This document shows positions 57,804 to 64,000 of a DNA stretch of 64,000 bases, one piece after another (within the stretch, counting starts at the first letter, position 1; each line of letters opens with the position of its first letter). Both the position numbers and the translations under genes were made by a program. The DNA lies in assembly GCA_018524725.1 (NCBI GenBank), contig JAEUWP010000097.1, positions 159,245 to 223,244 on the forward strand, read 5' to 3'. The stretch is from Podaxis mareebaensis (lineage: Eukaryota > Basidiomycota > Agaricomycetes > Agaricales > Agaricaceae). A model generated the notes under the pieces. That model did no database searches, had not been told where the DNA came from, and saw only the letters and a list, made by a program, of their open reading frames with translations.

Positions 57804-58764
57804 TCACAACAGCCAGCGAAAGACCTTCTCCCTTTTCGCCGTTAGGTTATCACCAGGATTGATGCCGAAAGACTCGTTGTAAAAGATGACGAGCCTATCA
57901 ATCTCTGCCTGGGTGAGAGTCACAGTTGTAATGGTATCGCCGTTCCCAAATTGGGTCCCAACTGCAGCATTCAAGTCAACATCTTCATGTTGGCCTTGGC
58001 GTGGGCGACCGAGGTTAACGAGAAGGTTAATACCTGGACCGGCCACCTAAAGACTTGTAAAAAGAGGAATTAGAACAAGGGGGAAACACGACCTACGGTT
58101 TTGAAAAGTGGCTGCAATGGAGCACGAGGCAAGTCCACCTGTGCTCGGTTCATTGATCGAATGCCCACATTCTTTGACTCGGCGGTCATTCGTGCATCCA
58201 AGGTGGCAATGTGATCATCCAGGCGGGTAATGCGAGTATCCAGGCGGGTAACGATGCGGGTAATGCGAACATCCATGCGGGTAATGCGAGTATTCATGCG
58301 GGTAATACGACGATTTCCTTGTGCACTGAGATTGCGCATCTCTGCTCGGAAATCTGTAATGGCGTCGAGGATAGTATTAAGATTGTTTCCGACTGGGAAT
58401 CGGGCATCTGCGTCTGTTAAAATCAGGACATAAAAACAACAACGCATACAAGCACGTTTCCTACCACAGCGCTTCAGCTGTTCCACTCTTGCTTCCGCAG
58501 CTCGAATTAGATCTTGGTTGATACGGTCATCGCCCTCAGCTACGGATTAGAGTAAGAGAAAGCTATTATAGAGACTTCGATGTACATACATCGGCGTAAT
58601 TTGAGGGAATTGACCACCTGCCCGGCCCGAAGAAGGGTAGCCGCATCAATAGGATCACCACGGTGGATGTGTTCAGATGCCGCTTGCATGCCTTCGATAT
58701 CCCGCAGAACTGGATATCTATCCGCGAGTGCCGGGACGTCGTAGGGAGAGGTGTATTCAGCCAT
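57804..58764 (-). CDS. Coiled-coil protein of basidiomycete family, minisatellite-encoded heptads
   Basis: Four exons read MAEYTSPYDVPALADRYPVL through AGQVVNSLKLRR (first exon from 58764), then EGDDRINQDLIRAAEARVEQL, then a third exon with DARFPVGNNLNTILDAITDF and a run of near-identical heptads (RITRMNT, RITRMDV, RITRIVT, RLDTRITRLDD, HIATLDARM), then a last exon with PGINLLVNLGR and LTQAEIDRLVIFYNESFG. The N-terminus (YDVPALADRYPVL, AGQVVN) and the closing domain occur in a lineage-specific basidiomycete family of unknown function. The heptads are encoded by a tandem 21-bp repeat (58214-58306), so copy number may vary between strains. Confidence 0.7.
58214..58306 (+). repeat. 21-bp coding minisatellite
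   Basis: Imperfect tandem copies of a unit like GGCGGGTAATGCGAGTATCCA, read on the minus strand as R-I-T-R-(L/M)-D-T. One unit equals one coiled-coil heptad, so copy changes keep the frame. Confidence 0.8.
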
Positions 58765-58969
58765 TAGGATGTTGGTAGTAGGGTCTCAGAAGAACGCGGT
58801 GGCTGAAATCAGGAGATTAAAAGACGCGTGACCGTCGCGCCCAGTGACACATCCCGTGCCAGACATTTTTGGTGGAGCCAACTGACTGTCCCGTCGAAGG
58901 CTTGTTCGGCGAGATGTCAGCCTCTTTGGTTAGCTTAAGGGCCTGAGGGATTGCAAAGTGAAGCGAAAA

Positions 58970-59110
58970 TGTTTTCTCCACCCCTGCACTCAGGACGCGT
59001 TTGATCGGAAGTGCTATTGAAACCGAACCTTCCGGATCTGAGGTTACGGAAGGAAAGGAAGTTACTCCTGAGTTGGAGGAGGAAAGTTCTTTCCGCGCGA
59101 AGTCGACGTA
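58970..59110. repeat. Diverged direct repeat, copy 1
   Basis: Shares several blocks in order with 59425-59545, among them GAAACC/GAAGCTAAACCTTC, GGAAGTTACTCC, TTGGAGG and TTCCGCGCGAAG. The duplicated stretch has no recognised domain. Confidence 0.55.
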
Positions 59111-59424
59111 TAAAATTAAGCGCTTCCTAACCACACGTCAACCACAGTTTTGACGATAGTGACAGAGTCAAGTTAGACTCAAACCCACAGAGCTAAGTAG
59201 GAGAGGGGGGAGCAGAGCGCAGTGCTTCCTGCAAGAGGGTGTCTTTGGACCTGCACCAGGCACCTCCAAGATTTCGTTCGATACCCACATATCGATTGAG
59301 TTAATCGGTAACCATCACCTCCAGAAAAAAACACATACTACCCAATTTCGTAGCCGCGCAACAATCCATCAAGAACAAATCAGTTCTTGGAATTATCTGA
59401 TACACTTACAGACTCGGGATATTG

Positions 59425-59545
59425 TTCGATCGGAGGTGTCGCTGAAGCTAAACCTTCTCGGAAGGGGTCGTCTGGTTAGAATTCTGAGGTTGTGGGATGA
59501 GGGGGGAAGTTACTCCCTAGATTGGAGGGAAGTTTTCCGCGCGAA
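59425..59545. repeat. Diverged direct repeat, copy 2
   Basis: Partner of 58970-59110; shared blocks include GAAGTTACTCC and TTCCGCGCGAAG. Confidence 0.55.
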
Positions 59546-59994
59546 GAGTTAAAGACTCAGAAACCTTGTCGGTGTTCGTACGGGGTGAACAAAAATCAAA
59601 GCAATGCTTGCAGAGATGGCTATCTTTGAATGGGGAGTAGGGGCCGGTGTGGCTCGCTCCTTGTGTTAATGCCGTGTATAGACCGTGAAGCTTGAAACAT
59701 ACGTTGTGGGTAACAACCCCCCCCCCCCAACCCTCGTATATCTTTTTTTTTTAAAAAAAAAATCGACAATTTATTATGCGGCACCCGGTAGCAGTCCGCG
59801 CCTAACTACGTATACACGCAATCAGGAATATAATAGAGAGAATGAATGTTCAAAGACGAGAAATGAGATGAAAGAGAAAAGAAAATCCTCCGCTCGCCTC
59901 TACGACCGACTTAATTAGCCTTGCCCTAAACCAAGACCGTCCTGCGCTCCATAATTGTACAAAGTCGAATCTAGAGAGAAGTAGTAGTTAGCAT

Positions 59995-60016
59995 CCAGCG
60001 CCTGAATGGGCGCTGG
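59995..60016. repeat. Perfect hairpin CCAGCGCC/GGCGCTGG
   Basis: Eight-base perfect inverted repeat around a 6-base loop (TGAATG). No adjacent gene explains it. Confidence 0.6.
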
Positions 60017-60787
60017 CAATAACCGCTTAGAGAATGTCGAACCGTTGCTAAGTCAGCCCCCCCCCGTATATCATGTCAATCCATTCTTTGTTCCATGTTC
60101 TTATTATCCTCAGTAGTTTCTCCCACGCAACGAGGGTGTCAATTACACACGGCAGCTGTAATAATGGCTAAGCCTGGCAGTTTCCTGGCAGTTTTTAACC
60201 TACCACACGAGGGCAGAGTAGCATTAATTTTGCCTCGATAAGTACAATGACGTCTCTAATGTGACATTGCACCATATTATCCCCTGACAAAAAGTATGTG
60301 GAGATACGACGAACGAAGTGATAGAAAGGCCATGAAACGAGAATAAGGTCCTTTGCTTGGTCATGGGTCAGGTCTGTAGTGTCGTCTATGATTCTGGAAA
60401 GGAAGCCGGGATTGAGCGTATTTGCAAACCGCCACTGGATACAAGACACATGTACCACATACTGTACCCCCTCGTGCAGTGCTAATGATTCACCGCCCAT
60501 CGGGCATCAGCGTATCCGGGAAATAAGTCATCGGTGTCAGCACGATGATGACTATCTAACTCCATTTCTTCTGTTAGCTTTCCTGGAGTATCTTTGTTGA
60601 AGGAAGGATCGGGCGCACTGGAGCATCAGTGCATCAATAGGTTTTCCGCGTATGGTGAAGTAGGAATGGTCCACAAGGTACTGGTTGAAGTGAATTTCAT
60701 CTATCATATTTTCTCTGTACCTGGCTTACTAGCTCGTGACTCTTATCGGAGGAACTAGGGATATATAGGGAGTTTTTCCTTTCGAAC

Positions 60788-60937
60788 CACCTCAGTCGAT
60801 TACCACTACGACTGAGGTGAGTTAGCCTTACTATTGCATTCCTACTTGATACTTATTACTATTCGTAGATACTTAAAGCTCGACAGGTATATATATTAGT
60901 TGATTACCACTACGACTGAGATACTTAAAGCTCGACA
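60788..60937. repeat. Palindrome and two interleaved direct repeats
   Basis: CACCTCAGTCG (60788-60798) and CGACTGAGGTG (60809-60819) form an 11-bp stem with a 10-base loop. The block GATTACCACTACGACTGAG occurs at 60798-60816 and again at 60902-60920, and GATACTTAAAGCTCGACA at 60868-60885 and 60920-60937. This looks like stepwise local duplication of a palindromic element. Confidence 0.7.
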
Positions 60938-61248
60938 ATCTTGCTCCAGTTGGTGCTCAGCTTTGCACCATCTCCACTCAGTGGCAGCAATACCCAGCTT
61001 CGTGAGTGCGAGTTGCCTAGTTTAATCATGTGTGTGGACAGAATGACTAAGTGAGGAATACCTGATTCTGAGGAATGTCTCACCTGGTCGCAGACAAACG
61101 ACGTTCCGCTCATTCTCGGAATTCATCTGTCAACTTGTTCTATCATCTGCAACAGTTCCTCAATTCTTGAAATTAACTGCTCAGGTCGGTAGCTTCATGG
61201 CATGATTTGTTTGATCTGCTTAACCTTCTCTTAGGATCATTAATACCA

Positions 61249-62061
61249 ATGGCTAACTTGGTACAGTCTGCGAAGTCTGGCAGTGACTGGTCGAGGAACG
61301 AGCTGTTTGCATATGATATTTCGATTCAAAGCCTTTCCCCAAGCGAATTCTTTCCTAATGGTGCAGAACCCTCACTAGATCACTTTCACCCCGCCCTCCT
61401 CACCTTGCCCACTGGCTTTTACAGCCCTGCTCTTCCACCCAATGTCATCAATTATCTTGGGTACCTTGACCTGGCAACTTCCCAGTCGGCTCAGGACAGC
61501 ACAATTGATGACTTTGTTGTATCAATTCTGTGTCTTCTCGGCTTCAATGACTTCGAGAAGTTCATTCTCACCCACTATGATATACCCCTCTGTGTCTGTG
61601 GTGACACTGATCGTGCTGCTATGGCAGATGTGTGTCTCATTCACTATTTGACTCTTGTCTTACTTGTCATCATTGGAGATAAAGTCATGGCAAGCCAGGG
61701 GGATGTGGAAGCTCAGGTCATAGCAGAGGCCATTGCCACTTTCCAGTCCAACAATTGAGAGCGTACAGACAGAGGTCTTGCCCCTCTGCCCAAAATGACT
61801 ATTCCTGCCATCACAATGTTTTGCACCTGTCCTACCTTCTACCTCATTCCTGTTACAGAAGAATTGAGCAATGCAGTGATCATTGGCCTGTACCCTGCAA
61901 CTCCAACTGTCATCTCCAAGTGTGTTACTGTTCTAACCCATGCCCGTCGTGCAACTACTGGCATGGAGGATGTAGAATACAGGAGGCTTGCTCTGCAATA
62001 CTTCCTTGCATTCAAGGACCTTGCACAGAGCTACTGGGATGAAATATTGGTGGGTTTCTAG
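61249..62061 (+). pseudogene. Basidiomycete repeat-family protein, one in-frame TGA
   Basis: From the ATG at 61249 a frame runs SAKSGSDWSRNELFAYDISI, PNVINYLGYLDLA, DDFVVSILCLLGF, IPLCVCGDTDRAAMADVCLI, IIGDKVMASQGDVEAQVIAEA and FQSNN, stops with TGA at 61756-61758, and continues in the same frame with ERTDRGLAPLPKM, FYLIPVTEELSNAVIIG and DLAQSYWDEIL to 62061. The parts together match a large family of unknown proteins scattered in agaricomycete genomes (patterns SAKSGSDW, VDDF, IPL.CG, AEAI..FQ.NN and the closing FY.IPVT). The family has Arg near the position of the stop, so CGA to TGA mutation is the simplest explanation. No intron can remove the stop without losing conserved residues on both sides. 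Confidence 0.75.
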
Positions 62062-62335
62062 GTGCAGGCTGGTTAGGACTATCAGATTTCAATGGAGGAT
62101 AGTGCTATTCTAAGACATCTTATATAATATACTGTAGCATGTTAATTGTGACTATTTGTAATATCAGCCCAAGATTCAAAGTTCTGAACTCATAGCAGTT
62201 CACAGTTCAAGTCCTGAATTTTGTAAGTGTGTACCCTTACACTCTCAAAAAATTATTATTTATTGCATCATATTAATCACATAATGTAAAGCTGGATGGC
62301 TTTATGGTTGATTGACTTTATACTCATGCAATCTA
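62062..62335. other. Spacer with weak tRNA-like stretch
   Basis: AT-rich and CpG-poor. Around 62170-62225 a T-arm-like GTTCAAGTCC occurs, but no acceptor or D stem pairs, so it is at most tRNA-derived repeat debris. Confidence 0.3.
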
Positions 62336-62551
62336 CAGTGGCATCCAAAAGTACTGCACCTGCACATGACCTCATGATTTCATCTTGCCTATCTTGTACA
62401 TACTAAGTTTGAGGTAAAAAGAACAATTGTAGTGGATACTCTAGGACATAGTAAATTGTAATCTAGCTGCATTGTGACCATGAATCAACCCAAAGGAATG
62501 TAATCTAGCTATGACTTCAAAATGGCAGGTGCAATTCTTTTGGATGCCATG
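62336..62551 (+). mobile_element. Tc1/mariner-type MITE, about 215 bp
   Basis: Terminal inverted repeats: CAGTGGCATCCAAAAGTACTG at 62336 (then CACCTG) and, reversed at 62526-62550, CAGGTGCAATTCTTTTGGATG (then CCAT). They pair over about 25 bases with three or four mismatches. The left end follows TA, the target of Tc1/mariner elements, and the inside has no coding capacity. Confidence 0.7.
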
Positions 62552-62961
62552 ATTTCTACCTACTGCAAACTATATAAACACAATGAGAGTGTACATACAC
62601 TTCATCCTTTACCTCATCTCACTCCTCTACACTATAGGCTATACCACTCCATCAAATGTGTGGCTGAGCTCCACTCACTCAGTGTGTCATATGCCAACAT
62701 TGGTGTCAGAACCAATCTTTATTGCACTACTGCAGATGTCTCCTCAAGAGATTCAAGAAATCTTAAGATCTATACTTTGTGAGACCAAAGTCTGGCTGCC
62801 CTTGAAAGCTGGATGGGCATGATGTTTGAGCTAAGGCCCATTTGCTTGCTTGAACAGAAGTTGCCAATGCCATAGAATTAACAAGAATAGCATTTCCAAA
62901 TGTGTTTCATTAAACTATTACATGCTCTCTGAAGAATTACAGATTGATCTGTTGCATTTGC

Positions 62962-63150
62962 AGGGCCTGTCCCTACATTTCCCTAACCAATCAGAAGAAG
63001 TGGCTCCAGTGGGCCATCAAGCATTGTGATTGGACCATTGATGACTGGAAGAAGGTCATTTTCTCAGATGAATCAAAATTTCTCCTTTTCAAGTCAGACA
63101 ACTGCCAGTGTTATGAATTAGAAATATTCACTATGTATTCTGCATTATGA
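62962..63150 (+). pseudogene. Tc1/mariner transposase fragment
   Basis: The stretch PYISLTNQKKWLQWAIKH followed by DDWKKVIFSDESKFLLF is the block containing the second catalytic Asp of Tc1-type DDE transposases (VIFSDESKF). The frame ends at 63150 after YELE, and neither the N-terminal helix-turn-helix part nor the last acidic motif was found, so only a fragment remains, next to the MITE. Confidence 0.75.
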
Positions 63151-63546
63151 TTTCCTTTATCTTTTATCTGTATTTGTACTTGTATTCTTTGGATTGTTAT
63201 CACTTTTGAATATTTGTCTCATTTCTTTATCTTTTGAACAATAGTTTAGATGAAAATAGTTGACCTATTTTTATATAAACTTTCTCATATGACTTTAATA
63301 ATTGATAAGCTTCAATTCTATTCATAGGAAGAAATATTCAAAGTTAAAGAAGTTTTTTGTAAAGAAGTTCTTCTATCTGTTCTTAGAATAGACTAACTTC
63401 TTTCTGGTCTCAAATTGATCTCTGAGTCAAGCCTCAGCTGAAGAAGCTTCATTAATTAGATAATTAGAAGTTCTTCTCATGATGTCTCATGATAGATATA
63501 CTTAGATACACTGTCCTTAGGTATATAAACTGTTGACACTTATCAT
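63151..63546. other. AT-rich spacer, no gene
   Basis: No coding potential. A TATATAAA motif at about 63522 lies shortly before the large inverted repeat and could be a promoter element of a repeat. Confidence 0.35.
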
Positions 63547-64000
63547 TTCTACTTGGTTAGGTACAGACTTGAATAGAAGTTTTTATCAACTGAAGTGATA
63601 TGAATTATAAGTTTTATAGTTCTAAGCTTTAATCTCTGTCACTCTCTAAGTTGCTTGAGCCTTCTATTGAGGAGTAGACATTATTGTGATATGAAAGATT
63701 ATGTTATGAACTCAACCCATCTGTTATAGTGAGGCTGCTTTGGTCCATAAAGAGGCCCGATACATATCCGAAGATTGTATCAAAGGAGACTTCTTGTGTA
63801 CTAACGGATAGATTACCTTTAAGCACTGACAGAGTCAACACATCAAGATAACTATTACTTATAGTTACACAATATGTCTACTTCCTCAATATAAGACTTC
63901 AAGCAACTTAGAGAGCGATAGATATTATAGAGACAACTTAGATCGTATCACTAATTGTTGATAAAGACTTATATTCAAGTCTCCACCTAACCAAGTAGAA
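63547..64000. repeat. Large inverted repeat reaching the right edge
   Basis: The segment starting at 63547 (TTCTACTTGGTTAGGT, then GACTTGAATA, TTTATCAACT, CTCTAAGTTGCTTGA, GGAGTAGACAT) is repeated in reverse complement from the right edge inward (64000 back to about 63845): TTCTACTTGGTTAGGT, GACTTGAATA, TTTATCAAC, CTCTAAGTTGCTTGA, GAAGTAGACAT. Arms are about 150 bp with scattered mismatches, and the space between is about 150 bp. The repeat may extend beyond the window. Probably terminal repeats of a DNA transposon or an inverted pair of LTR fragments. Confidence 0.7.

Larger units (their letters stand above)
58765..61248. other. Repeat-rich spacer, no gene
   Basis: About 2.5 kb without a supported gene. 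It holds the diverged direct repeats, C, T and A homopolymer runs near 59718-59762, a perfect hairpin at 59995-60016 and the CAGTCG palindrome repeats near 60789-60937. Confidence 0.5.

Noticed and set aside
59718..59762. C, T and A homopolymer runs as a functional element
   Set aside because: Simple-sequence runs are common in spacers and may include sequencing error; nothing nearby depends on them.
62160..62262. tRNA-like sequence (GTTCAAGTCC with a CTCAT loop)
   Set aside because: No acceptor or D stem pairs; only a T-arm-like stretch is present, so it is at best debris of a tRNA-derived repeat.

Overview
The window reads as nuclear DNA of a basidiomycete fungus, almost certainly an agaricomycete. 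Genes are broken by many 45-90 nt introns with fungal splice sites, there are class I hydrophobins, fungal NACHT-type NLR genes, a cytochrome-b5-fused delta-9 desaturase and several members of a seven-helix membrane protein family that is expanded in mushrooms. No prokaryotic, viral or organellar gene was seen. Exon chains quoted here were built by eye and checked for reading-frame closure; several close exactly (332, 341, 322, 257, 842, 214, 292, 108, 369, 858, 366, 465 and 228 residues).

Layout. 0-11 kb: three paralogous seven-helix membrane protein genes (one cut by the left edge, two complete with identical nine-exon structure) and a fragment of a fourth, interleaved with a TRP1-type tryptophan gene and an aldo/keto reductase. 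11-13.4 kb: a Qc-type SNARE and a decayed hydrophobin. 14-18.2 kb: a CpG-stripped island holding a NACHT NLR pseudogene with a 965-bp LTR-flanked non-autonomous element inserted in its coding sequence. 18.7-25.5 kb: housekeeping genes (gamma-tubulin complex protein 2, a CUE-domain ER protein, a class I glutamine amidotransferase). 26.6-30 kb: a receptor-like membrane protein, an intron-containing tRNA-Val(AAC) and an intact class I hydrophobin. 30.8-36 kb: a GNAT-Mss4 fusion protein and a 17-exon GH95 alpha-fucosidase. 37.8-41.1 kb: an extended short-chain dehydrogenase and another seven-helix protein. 42-50.3 kb: mitochondrial aconitase, a coiled-coil protein, a second NLR remnant and the desaturase. 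52.7-58.8 kb: an SMP-30-like lactonase, a membrane protein, V-ATPase subunit E and a coiled-coil protein built on a 21-bp minisatellite. 58.8-64 kb: repeats, a basidiomycete repeat-family pseudogene, a Tc1/mariner MITE and transposase fragment, and a large inverted repeat running to the right edge.

The most interesting signals are in RNA processing and genome defence. (1) Very small exons (6, 6, 9, 12, 13, 15, 15, 17 nt) occur in genes on both strands, and two 6-nt exons encode conserved GH95 residues. (2) Four introns in three genes are best explained as GC-AG introns and restore conserved protein sequence exactly. (3) The NLR island shows CpG-directed C-to-T decay: premature stops are all TGA, and all eight differences between the two LTRs are transitions, mostly at former CpG sites. 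(4) TRP1 lacks the glutamine amidotransferase domain usual in fungi and has replaced its PRAI catalytic cysteine.
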